Source: Psoroptes ovis
Taxonomy: Eukaryota > Arthropoda > Arachnida > Sarcoptiformes > Psoroptidae
Assembly (NCBI GenBank): GCA_002943765.1
Contig: PQWQ01000015.1
Coordinates: forward strand, 1,054,001 to 1,118,000
Direction: 5' to 3'
Length of the DNA stretch: 64,000 nucleotides
A model generated the notes under the pieces. It ran no database searches, was not told the origin of the DNA, and saw only the letters and a program-made list of their open reading frames with translations. The translations under genes and the position numbers were made by a program. Below, piece after piece: positions 25,701 to 36,496 of the stretch. Each line of letters begins with the position of its first letter. The stretch's first letter is position 1.

Positions 25701-28700
25701 TTGATGAAGTCATGTTAGAGACCGCTATCGCTAGTCCTGGTTCAAATCAAGCTACATGGGTTGAAACATGTACATGTCCTGATGGTCATACTGGACAACA
25801 TTGTGAATCATGTATAGCTGGTTATAAACATGATCCACCAGGCGGGGGTAAATTTGCAAAATGTGTACCATGTAAATGTAATCAACACGGAGAATATTGT
25901 GACAGCGAATCCGGTATGTACAATTTCAGCAAGCTATACTGAATCTTTTAATAAACTTCCTTTCATATTTTTCGGGTTACCATGTATCATGTTATCATAC
26001 GAATCTATTCCCCTCTGAAACTGCTAATAACGGAATCCCTAATTTATGCGGAAATCTTGGTACTTTTTTCTTTTTCCTTTCTAAACTAACATTATTGGTC
26101 AAAATCATCGAAAAAAGGTCGTTGCAGTTGTCAACATAATACTGCAGGAGATCAATGCGATCGCTGTGCGCCAGGTTATTATGGCAATGCATTATTAGGC
26201 ACTGAAGATGATTGCCAATTATGTCAATGTCCAAATGGTGGTGAATGCGCCATTTTACCTGACGAACAGATCGCATGCCTGAATTGCCCAGAAGGATATG
26301 GAGGTATTTCAATTTTTCCACGGGTCTTTTTTTATGGGCGTTCGCTCTTTAATCATTCAATCAAATCATAACATTTTTTTCTTAAATTTTTTAAAGGTCG
26401 CCTTTGCGATAAATGTGTGGATGGCTATCACATGACTTCTGACTTGAAGTGTGAAAAATGTGATTGTAATGGTAATATTGATCCTAATTCGATTGGAAAC
26501 TGTAATTCGGTCACTGGACAATGTTTGAAATGTATTTATAACACATGGGGGGATTCTTGCGAAAAATGTTTACCTGGACATTATGGTTCAGCATTATCAT
26601 TACCACGTGGTGATTGCAGAGCTTGTGATTGTTATCCTTTCGGAACGATACCTGAAGAAAATTATTTCGATTATGAAGAAGCAAAACGACAGGGTTATTT
26701 GAAGAATTTTTATTCAACACAGAATTTTTTCACGTGTGATAGTGTAACCGGTAAATGTCGATGTAAACCTAATGTGGCTGGTCGCCAATGTGATGCATGT
26801 GTTGAAGGCTATTGGGATCTTGATTCAAACGAAGGATGCAAATCTTGTGATTGTGATCCGATCGGTTCTATCAATCATCTTTGTGATAATCGTTCAGGAC
26901 AATGTAATTGTAGGCCAGGAGTCACTGGTAAACATTGTGATCAGTGTTTACCTAATCATTATGGATTCAGTGAAAATGGTTGTGAACCATGTGATTGTGA
27001 TCCGATTGGTTCATTGGAACCTCAATGTGATTCAAAAACTGGTCAATGTAAATGCCGAGAAAATGTGGAAGGAAAACAATGTCAGCGATGTCAAGAGAAT
27101 AAATATAATAAAGAAGCTGGGTGTATTGATTGTCCACCATGTTATACATTGGTACAAGAATCAATAGCTGCACATCGTGTCAAAGTTGCTGGTCTTAAGG
27201 CACTGTTGAACGAAATCGAACAAAATCCTTTGGCTGTTGAAGACATTAATTTTGAAAGGCAATTGAATGAAGTAATGAATACGGTGAAACAATTATTGAA
27301 AGAAGCTAAAAGCGCACAAATAGATGATGATTCGCTGGTTGCTCAATTGGAACAAATCAAAAATCGTATTCGTAAAGTTCAAGATATGACCAAAAAAATT
27401 GAAAATCAAATGAATTTCATTAAAAATCAAATTAATTACGGCACTAAAAACATAACGAATGCCGAAGAAATTGTTGATTCTGCTGAAATGGATTTAAATA
27501 ATGCACGTAATCATCTTGAAAATGAGGGACGTCGATCATTGGACAAAGCTCAAAAACGTGCAGAGAAATATGGACATCAATCAGAACGAATGTCGGAAAT
27601 CGCTCGTGAATCTCGTTTATTAGCTGATGAACATGAGGCTGAATCGAAGCGTATTATAAATAAATTTAAAGATGCCAGAAATATTTCAGAAACAGCATAT
27701 AACAAGGCTAAAGATGCAATCAATACGCAGAAAGCCAATAAAGAAGAGTTGGAAAAATTAAAAGATAAATTGAATGAAGTAAAAGATCAATATCAAATGA
27801 CATCGAAGCTCTCAGCTGATGTGAATAAAGATGCTGAAAAAGCTAATCAAGATGCATTGAATTTAGCTGCTGATGTGAACAATATTTTTGTTTCTGATTT
27901 GAATGCATCAAGATATAAAGATGAAGCGATCAAAATAATTAATAAAGCTAAACAAGCACATGCTGATGCCGATAATATGTTGAAACAGCATGAAGAATTA
28001 TTGAAAAGTACTGATAATCGTTTGAATGATGGACGATTATTGTTTGAAGATGCTGAACGTAAACAACAAGAATTAGATAATCTATTGGCACGTGCTGATA
28101 TGGCATTCAATATGACTGAAGAAGCGGTCAAAAACGGAAACAATATTCTTGATGAAGCCAAAAGTACATTGAAAACATTGAAAGAATTCGATATTCGTAT
28201 TCAATCTAGTAAAGATAGAGCCAACAAAGCTATGGATCGTATACCAGATATTGAAAGAGATATTGATGATATTATACGCAAGTCGGATAATTCGTTGAAA
28301 TCATTAAATTCAGCGCTGATCGAAGCATCCAATGCTAAAGAAACGGCAAAAGTTGCCGAAGAAAAAGCTGATCATGTATCGCAAGCTTCAAATATGGCAT
28401 TACAAAATGTAAAACAATTAACTAATAAAGCCGATGATTTATTGGTACGTTCAGTCGAATTGACAAGAGATGTTGATCGTACATCAGACAAAATGAAATC
28501 ATATGAACAACAAGCTGAACAAGATGAAAATCTTGTCGAAAATGCGTTACGAAATGCTAATACAGCTAAAACAAGCGCAACGGATGCTATTAGAAAAGTT
28601 GAAAATGCAACATATATCGTCGATAAAATATTGAAAGATTTAAGTATGTTTGATTATTATAATCAAAAAATTTTTTTCTAAGTTAATCAATTCTAATCAT

Positions 28701-28975
28701 ATTCTTTTCTAATCAAATCAGATTCAATGGAAGATATGGATGAAAATAATTTATCAGATTTAGAACAACGGCTATATGATGCACAACGAGAATTTGATTC
28801 AGCAGATTTATATACACGTGTTATACAATTGGAAAAATTGAATAATGATCAGAAAAAATCTATTCATACATATGAAGATGAATTAGAGAAATTGGCAGCA
28901 GATGTAGCAAACATAGCTAAAATACGTCAATCATTACCAGATAAATGTTTCCGTCGTAATCGTTTAGAACCATGA
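22763..28975 (+). CDS. LAMC1: Laminin subunit gamma
   Basis: Secreted basement-membrane chain that trimerises with alpha and beta chains. Exons 22763..23593, 23650..23780, 23842..24059, 24705..25913, 26118..26303, 26397..28643 and 28722..28975 join exactly to 1691 residues. Order: signal peptide (about 1-22); short Gln/Asn/Tyr-rich linker; laminin N-terminal domain (ATNTCG, TWWQS, ESFAIYKRT, DISPLTGGN); EGF-like LE modules; laminin IV domain (about 570-740); further LE modules to about 1100; then a heptad-rich coiled coil to the C-terminus. Gamma rather than beta identity follows from the N-terminal domain and the IV domain. The nidogen-binding loop is conserved as NIDPNSI (about residue 885; vertebrates NIDPNAV). 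The end, LPDKCFRRNRLEP, keeps the Cys expected to link to the beta chain. Intron 24060-24704 holds a nested ORF. Confidence 0.95.
24060..24704 (+). other. Large laminin intron (645 bases) with a nested ORF
   Basis: Much longer than the other introns of this gene. Most of it is A/T-rich, with a small hairpin near 24342 (ccattc...gaatgg). Bases 24467-24613 carry an open frame described separately. Confidence 0.6.
24467..24613 (+). CDS. Candidate small secreted peptide or alternative first exon inside a laminin intron
   Basis: 48-codon ORF with an ATG in good context (cgaaaATG). It opens with a typical signal sequence (MLWFHILLLSCTAKLTLS, cleavage plausible after residue 18), then a short polar Asn-rich stretch ending IWTGQQWQCL. 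It is on the same strand as laminin gamma. A weak donor (caat|gtttgt) near its end would join it in the correct phase to the next laminin exon at 24705, giving a short isoform that starts inside the LE modules. Otherwise it is an independent peptide or chance. No homologue recognised. Confidence 0.35.
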   Translation: MLWFHILLLSCTAKLTLSQPKPSYSITSTNNNNQYDVKIWTGQQWQCL

Positions 28976-29777
28976 AAATTTAAATATGCATAAAATTAAA
29001 AATAAATATCATCATCATCATCTTCATCGTCATTATCGTCATCATCATCATTATGATCATTATAATTATAATCATTATATGATTACCACCACCACCACCA
29101 CCAAATGATTAACTAAAAATTATAATTTCAAATTAAATTTTTGTTATTATGCATTCAACATTTCTTCATTCTATCACATGATAATTTTTTGAATTTGAAT
29201 AATTAAAATTTCAATAAAAAACTTGATTTAAAAATGTTTGAAAATTTTTCAAAATTTAAAATTGAAATGATCATAGAGATAGAGATGGAGCCATCGATTA
29301 TTGACATGTGAATGTGAGTAAACCTCTTTGCACATATGCAAATAAATAGCAATCTCATTGTCATTTTTACACCAAATGATTCAATGATAGATAAAATTGT
29401 ACAACATCAAAATGTATTTACGTTTGTATGTTTACATAAAGGTGGTGGAGAGAGAGAGAGAAAGGAATAGAAATAAAACAAAACAGCAAAATATTGCAAA
29501 TTATCATGAGTTTTCATATGAAATATTGATATAAAATTCTGATAAATTTGACAAATTAATTCAATCAATGATTGAGGAAAATAAAAAAGATTGAACGATC
29601 GTAAATTAATGATGAGAAAATTATAAATTGTACCCATTTTCGCCTGAATAATTTTGAATCAATTGCCATTTTCCTCGTATATCTTTTGAATTTTTATCAT
29701 TTTTAAATCATTGAATCAAGTGTTAAATTTTTTCGGTGGTTTTTATTCTCGGGTGTTTTTATTATCGACAAACAAGC
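28976..29777. other. Laminin 3' UTR and intergenic region with simple repeats
   Basis: Contains an ATC/CAT-type microsatellite (about 29010-29060), an ACC repeat (29089-29103) and a GA run (29448-29462). An AATAAA near 29212 may serve laminin. No ORF is convincing. Confidence 0.55.
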
Positions 29778-30613
29778 ATGGCCTCTAAATCATTGCTATT
29801 ATTAGTAAGATTGATTGCATTCATTATCTATTTATATTCAATTTATTGGCAATATGTTGTACGTCCACCATTCATAACGCCTCAAAGACGTGTTTATGGT
29901 CAATTCATTTATTTAACATATTGGAATTTGGTAGATATTCAACGAATGAATTGAAAAAAAATTCTATTAATTAATTTCATAATAATTTCTCTTCTAATTT
30001 AGTTGATTCAAACGGGCTTTTTCTTCCTATTACTAGTCAATCATTTATTGAAAAGTAAAAAAATAAAATCATTTATCGATACAGTATTCTTTTCGATTGC
30101 ATTTCCATTATCATGGATTGTTACCTCAACATTTTGGACAATTTATTCGATTGATCGTGAATTAATTTTACCGACACGTATGATTCCATATTATCCATTA
30201 TGGTTGAATCATTCCACTGTAAGTATTTGGACCTATAGATATCCATATTATTTTTAAATCACATTTTTTTTCTCATTTAACAAAAGCACTCGATGGTTGC
30301 AATATTGACTTTGCTGGAATTATTCACTGAAAAGCGTAAACCACCATCAATGTATAGAGGTTTAACAATATTTTTATCGATCACCGGTTCATATGCAATT
30401 TGGTCATTATTTTTACGTCATACATTAGGTTTTTGGGTTTATCCATTTTTAGAAAAAATGAATGAGGTTTACATTGCATTATTCTATGCATCATCAATAT
30501 TAATGTATTCAATGTGTTATTATATTTGTTATAAGATTGGAAACTCAATTTACCAAAATAATGATTCAAAATCGTCAATCAAACAAAGAAAAATTATGAA
30601 TAAAAATAATTGA
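29778..30613 (+). CDS. AIG1/ADTRP-family FAHFA hydrolase-like membrane protein
   Basis: Multipass membrane protein of the androgen-induced 1 family; the human members AIG1 and ADTRP hydrolyse fatty-acid esters of hydroxy fatty acids with a Thr/His pair. Exons 29778..29930, 30003..30218 and 30287..30613 give 231 residues (human AIG1 about 238). The family blocks are visible: YLTYWNLLIQTGFF (with the catalytic-type Thr), FPLSWIVTSTFWTIY.IDRELI, PLWLNHSTHSMVAI (with the catalytic-type His) and GFWVYPFLEKM. The tail is short and basic. Family assignment is strong; substrate is inferred. Confidence 0.9.
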
Positions 30614-30685
30614 TCAATGATTTCTAATAAATATTTATTGATTGATTATAAAAATTATTCAATATTTTAAACAAAAAAAAAAAAA

Positions 30686-30925
30686 TTAATGTGACAATAC
30701 ATGTCTACCTTTCAATATTCTTCGCATTATTATTAGACGACCACTTGGCGTCGATATTCTTTTTTTCCATCCATATTTTCGTATTCGTTTGACTTCGGAA
30801 CATTTTTCAAAATACCATCGTACATTTTCTCTGGTTTGTTGATAGAAAATTCCTTGTAATTGTTGTTGTTGAGATGCTAATCGTGTTGTGATTGTTGAAA
30901 ATAATGGCCGAATCAGATTAAACAT
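30686..30925 (-). CDS. mRpL34: Mitochondrial ribosomal protein bL34m
   Basis: 79 residues, single exon. The C-terminal half, RKYGWKKRISTPSGRLI followed by MRRILKGRHVLSH, is the highly conserved bL34 core (human: HGWVRRLSTPAG, LRRMLKGRKSLSH). The first 40 residues are Gln/Arg-rich, fitting a mitochondrial targeting sequence. Part of the large subunit of the mitochondrial ribosome, near the exit tunnel. Convergent with the AIG1-like gene (72 bases between stop codons) and followed upstream on the same strand by U4 snRNA. Confidence 0.93.
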   Translation of the reverse strand: MFNLIRPLFSTITTRLASQQQQLQGIFYQQTRENVRWYFEKCSEVKRIRKYGWKKRISTPSGRLIIMRRILKGRHVLSH

Positions 30926-31147
30926 TCTTGATTATTTTGTGATATGAGTTTGAACAAGAAAAGATGAAATGAATTTAGCAAAACAAAAACATGTGATTTC
31001 AATTGGAGTAATTCATAGAGTACGATTTCAAATTTATGGTAAATACTATGCGCATTGATGAATTAATTAGCCAAGATTTGTGCACAAAATTCATCATAGC
31101 GATGATAGTAATCTTATGTGCAACCTTTTCTTAATTCTTTAAAAAAT

Positions 31148-31290
31148 GAAAGGCCGATAGGCCTTCAAAAATTGCCTATCTAGTCGGTATTTCACGACTA
31201 AATGGCGGGGAATTGGGTTTAGTTTTCAACTAGCAATAACCGCAGCTCGCTAAAAGCTCATTGCTTGCGGTACTGCCACTGCGCAAAGCT
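31148..31290 (-). ncRNA. U4: U4 spliceosomal snRNA
   Basis: On the minus strand the transcript starts AGCTTTGCGCAGTGGCAGTA, the invariant U4 5' end, and goes on with CAATGAG, GCGGTTATTGCTA, TTGAAAACT, CCCCGCCAT and ACCGACTAGAT. The Sm site AATTTTTG is at 31166-31173 and a GGCC..GGCC 3' hairpin follows. Length is about 143 nt, the same as in other animals. The 5' half contains the sequence that pairs with U6 to form the U4/U6 di-snRNP. The snRNA promoter (PSE) should lie about 40-65 bases to the right (31330-31355), but I cannot define it. An isolated functional-looking copy with all key elements kept. Confidence 0.95.
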
Positions 31291-31463
31291 TAAATCTTAC
31301 TAAAGCATGCAATCATTCACAAATACTTTCCAATGATCAAAATCATTACAGTGTTTAAGATGAATTTATTCAATTTATTATCAGTATTAATGGTCAAAAA
31401 ATTTTGAAAATAAATTTTAAATCGATTCAGTAATGGATTATGAATATTTTTATATATAAATTA

Positions 31464-32504
31464 TCATATAGAACTTTCAAGATTATTGACAGTTTCAATC
31501 CATTTTTGTCGATTTATGAGAAATAATCGACGAAATGGTTCAAATGTTTTATCATCATCATTCCAATCAATTGAATGAGTATCAGATTGTTTTTGTACAG
31601 AATATTCATAATGATGGTCTGAATTTTGTTCGAATATTTCATCTTCAGCATTCGTATATATGATTTCATTATTAAATTTAGACAATTTAGAAATCATAAT
31701 AATATGATCAAATTCATATTTGGATGATGATTGTTGTTGTTGTTGCTGCTGTTGTATTTCGGTTAACAATTGTTTATAACATGGTATAGATATTTTTGGT
31801 GGTAAATTTACAAATCTTTCATTGATAATTAATGCACATTTAGATTTCTTATCCATTAGTTTTCGATGAATTTCATTGTCTTTCGGTAGATAAGATAATA
31901 ATATTTGTTTGATTTGTTTCACGCAATTTTTTTCGTTAAAATGATCATTGAATGGTATGATTGAAATTACACCGAATACATTATCATCATCTTCGTCTTT
32001 TTCTTCATCATCTTCATCTTTTGGTTGTTTTTTATTTGATTTTTGTTTATCATCACCATCATTACCATCTTCGTGATCGAAAGATTGTTTCAACACAGTT
32101 GTAATTGTATCTTTTATAAGTAATTCAGTCAATTCTGAAATGTCTAAATTTTCTTTTAACCATAATTGTTGCAATAAACAGCGGATACCATGAAAATCAT
32201 CATCAACTGGATCATGGGCAGTGAATTCTACGGAAATTTCCTATTGGTAAATAGAAAAAGAGTTTTTAGAGAATTCTTCATCAACAAATAATGATACACT
32301 TACTTCATCGCTCAATTCTTCGTCATCATCATTGGAATCGGAATTTTCTTCATCTATGCCGAAATCATCAGATTCATTTTCATCATCATTAATATTATCA
32401 ACATCATCACCATTATTGACATTGTTTTTGGATCGTTTGACATTAGCATCGTTTGCTTCATCATTATCATCATGATTACGTTTATTATTCATGTTTGAAA
32501 TCAT
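31464..32504 (-). CDS. BCCIP: BCCIP-type BRCA2/CDKN1A-interacting protein
   Basis: Nuclear protein with roles in homologous recombination, cell-cycle control and ribosome biogenesis. Two minus-strand exons, 32504..32304 and 32240..31464 (63-base intron), give 325 residues (human 314). The N-terminus is an acidic Asp/Glu/Asn tract, then EISVEFTAHDP..DFHGI and LLQQLWLK..LDISELTELL, which align with human BCCIP; VFGVISIIPF, LIINERFVNLPP, IPCYKQLL, YTNAEDEIF and YSVQKQSDTHSIDW follow. A Gln-rich insert sits before the YEFDHIIMISK strand. The first ATG is at 32504; a second in-frame ATG at 32492 has a better context (aaacATG) and may be the real start. Divergent from the PTP gene. Confidence 0.92.
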
Positions 32505-33259
32505 AAAAAACAATTAAATCTAATCCAATTTAAATCAAAAATTGTCAAATTTTAAACACATTTCCATTCGAAAAATAAAAACACAAGTTTATACATGAAA
32601 AGTTTATTTGTTTTGATCAATTTTTAAAATTCAAAATTTTGAAAAAAAAATTTGAATTACAAAAATTTATGTCATTATCACATTCCGACTTAAACATTAT
32701 TTTGATGTCTTAACCATTTTATAGATTTGAACAGCAAACAAACAACAATCTGTTGGCATTCACTCTTATTATCATCATCCTTACCATTATTAACATCACT
32801 ACCATCATTGTCAACAAATGAATAATCTATTAATAGAATTATTATTTTCAAAAATAATTCCTATGCGTTTTATTCAGTCATTCAATTATTTATTTATTCA
32901 TTTATTCCGAAGAAATGATGAAAACAGAATCATAAAATGTATTCATGAACATAAAAAAATAATAATAATAAATATACATTTGTTATTGTTATTCTTTGTT
33001 ATTATTGGAAAAGAGAAAATTCTTGTTTAATCATTGAATTAATAGGGAAGAAAATTGAATGGAAAAATGAATAGAAATTTGAAATCCTCACAAAAGATAT
33101 TCATGTTCATTTTGTGATGTTTTTTTAATATTAAAATTAAATTCATTATTTCATTTGTTTTTGTTTGATAACAACAATAATAATTAATGGGATTTAATTA
33201 AATGTTTTTTAATTAAAAATTTGATTTTTGAAATAATTAATTAAAAATAGAGAAGAAAA
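32505..33259. other. Divergent intergenic region between BCCIP and PTP
   Basis: About 750 A/T-rich bases. The short ORF at 32818-33030 is low-complexity. aaaatag at 33244-33250 could be a splice acceptor leading into the PTP exon, in which case PTP would have further exons upstream. Confidence 0.45.
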
Positions 33260-36200
33260 ATGGACCCAGAAGTTTTATTTGAAAATGATAGTGATACAAT
33301 GAAATTAACATCAAAAAAGAAAATGAATAAATCGAAAAATTTTCGTCGCCGTAAAAAACCGACATTGAAAACGGCAGCAACGACAGCGGTGATTCCATTT
33401 AAAAAATTACAATTATCAATATTCAACAGCCGATTCATACCGATCGAACCGAATCCAGATAATGCATATCAATTTTTACCAAAAAAACCAATGGATTTTG
33501 ATACATTTGAAAAACATATGAATCAAATACGTAAATATGAATGTTTGTTGAAAATTGAATTCGAGGTATGTGCTGTCGTTTTTTTCAAATTATAAATTAT
33601 TCTATTACAATGATTATAATTTAATTTGATGATTTAAATTAGGCAGCATCACGCAATGAAATTTATACGAAACATGGTACACGCCATGCAAATAAACCAA
33701 AAAATGAATTGAAAAATACATATCCAAAACGTGTTCCATATGATTTTAATCGTGTCGTCTTATCTAAAGATCCATTAGATGAAGAAGATTCAGATTATAT
33801 AAATGCATCATATGTTGATAGTATTTTGAAGCCAAATGCTTATATTGCAGCACAAGGTCCAAATGAATATACGATTTCTGATTTTTGGCGTCTAATATGG
33901 GAACAACAAGCATTCGTTATTGTTATGTTAACAAAAGTATTTGATTTTATACGTGTTGAATGTTGCCAATATTGGCCAATGGAAGAACATAAACCAGAAA
34001 TGTATGGCCTAATTGAAGTTATACTATTAAATGAAGAACAATTAGCTGATTTCGTTATACGAACAATGCGTATACGTAAACCAGGACAAGTGGTTAAACG
34101 CAAAATAAAGAAAACAAAATTAGTACCACGTAATTTACATAAAGAAGCTGATGAAGAGAAACAACGAATGTTGGATGAAGATGAAGAAGAGCAAACAAAT
34201 GAAGCCAACGAATCTGCCGATCGTTTTCGTGAATCGAAACGTTCAAGACTATCGATAGCCACACATGAAACTCGTCAATCATTGCGATCATCAAGTACAA
34301 ATAGTTAGATAAATTTTTTTAATTCAAATACTCTAACATTCATAACCATTAAATATAAAAATTATTTTGCCACAGATGTCAGTGTAAAAAGTAAACCAAA
34401 GAAAACATCATTTGTAACTGCTAACATTTATGATGAAGTTGAATATGAAGAAGAAATCGAAGAAGATGATATAAGAATCATTTATCAATTACATTATAAC
34501 AGTTGGTCATCTCATACATGTCCATTTCCGAATTCAATTCTACAATTTCGCCGTCGTGTGAGAATCTATCAACAAGAAGTAATAAAAGATGAAGGCGATC
34601 GAGTTGGACCTACGATCGTTCATTGCAGGTCAGTATTCTTTTCTTTAAAATTTCTTTATATTATTGTCATTCAAATTCAATAAATTTTCACAACTAGTGA
34701 TGGATGCGGTAGAACTGGAGCATTTCTATGTATCGATTCAAATCTTGAATTAGCTGAAGAAGACGGCCTATACGATGTTTATGGTTATACTAAAAGACTT
34801 AAACATGCTAGACGTGGATTGATTGAAAATAAAGTTTGTTTTGAGTTCTCTGAATTCTGTTTGAAATCTAATTAATTTTTACCAATAGGATCAATATAAA
34901 TTTGTTTATGAAACACTGGAAGAAGGTCATATTTGTGGAAAAACATGGTTTCCTGTGAGCGAATTAGCAACACAAATCAAAGCAAAATCACAAAAATGTC
35001 CAACGACAGGTTTAAATCAGTATCAGGTTGAATATAGAGTAGGTATCTATTTAAGTTTCTAATACGAGAATTGATTCCATAATAATCGATACAGAAAATA
35101 CAAAAAATGACAAAACTGCCCACGATTGGTGATTGTGCTGGCGGACATCGGGTCGAAAATCGTGATAAAAACCGTGATGTATCTACAGTTCCACGTAATT
35201 ATAAATTCTCAGTGATGAATAAATGTCTAATATTTTTTTTTTCATTGTATCTAGCCGATAATTTTCGCCCTTATCTGACATCATTTCAAAGTAATGATAA
35301 TACTGATTATATTAATGCTGTATTTGTTGATGTAAGTTTCAAACAATTAAAATGACCAAAATCAAGATTTTTATGATTTCCAAATTGTTGATAGGGTTAT
35401 ACAAGATCAAAAGAATATATTATTACAGAATGGCCATTAAAAAGAACTATACAAGATATTTGGTCATTGATATATGATCATGAATGTAATTCAGTCATTA
35501 TATTGGACAATCCAAATATGCCTAATGTAATTGTTCTGATTACCATCTCCTAAATAATAATAATAATAATGATGTTTCTGTCTTTACAATAGGAATATCC
35601 CTATTTTTGGCCATTAGAACGTTTCAAAAAACAAAAATATGGTCCTGTTTTCAGTGCTGAAATGGTTTCGAGTGCACATTATCCAAAGATAAAAACATGG
35701 ATATTCAAAATAAACAAAAAAGTTGTATCATTGACTGAATTGATGGCCGGTGTCAAAGCTGAACCGAAAACTACACAATTTTTTCAAATAACTTGTTGGC
35801 CATTAGAGCATAAAGTGCCGACATCAACCAATGCATTAGTAGAATTAATGAATATGGTTGAACGTTGGCGTCAACGTACAAATTATGGCCCAGTTATTGT
35901 TGTTTCATAGTAGGTTTTTTGAATAAAAAATATTGACAAAAAATGAATCAATAAATTATCATCATTTTTTTTTCGAAGCAATGGAAAATCCAGGGCAGGA
36001 GTCTATTGTGCTGCAAATTTTGCAATGGAACAAGTTGTACAACACGATGAAGTTGATATATTCAATGCTGTTCGTACTGTACGTCGGCATCGTCCACATT
36101 TGATAGAAAATATGGTAAATTTGATATCAATTTTCATTTTTGTTTTTCAATATAAAAATATTATTTTCTATTTGTCATTGATTGAATATAGACTGAATAT

Positions 36201-36269
36201 AAATATTGTTATGATCTTTTATTTCACTATGTGACACATTATCTAAACAAAGATAAAGATGGAAATTGA
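33260..36269 (+). CDS. Tandem-domain tyrosine phosphatase-like protein, both domains atypical
   Basis: Receptor-type PTP cytoplasmic region with D1 and D2. Eleven exons: 33260..33565, 33643..34303, 34376..34628, 34698..34833, 34889..35038, 35095..35194, 35255..35331, 35395..35526, 35593..35909, 35979..36114 and 36192..36269; all phases fit, 781 residues. D1 has KNTYPKRVPYDFNRV, DYINASYVDS, AAQGP and the loop HCSDGCGRTG (Cys406, Arg412 kept). The WPD loop reads W366-S-S, so the general acid Asp is missing, and a charged insert of about 100 residues precedes it. D2 has DYINAVF, W674-P-L for WPD, and Ser710 in place of the catalytic Cys (VVSYNGKSRAG). No signal peptide or TM helix is encoded here; a basic stretch (RRRKK) near the N-terminus suggests a juxtamembrane region with exons missing, or a cytosolic form. 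Probably little or no phosphatase activity. Confidence 0.85.
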
Positions 36270-36496
36270 TGTTTCTGGCGATAAATAAATCGATTTTCAA
36301 AATTATTTACTTTGAATCCTATTAACGAAAGTATCAAAGTACTAATATGTTTTGAAAATAATAAAAAATTTTGAAATTGAATCAGTTTTTGATTATGAAT
36401 AAAAATTTTTTGATTCAACTAAATTTTCGCTTCCATCATCACTGTTATTGTATTTATTAATATTTTTAGTTTCGAGCAAAAATTCCCATTGAAAAC

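Noticed and set aside
25914..26117. Possible extra laminin exon
   Set aside because: It is the intron between phase-matched exons; the open frame there is chance.
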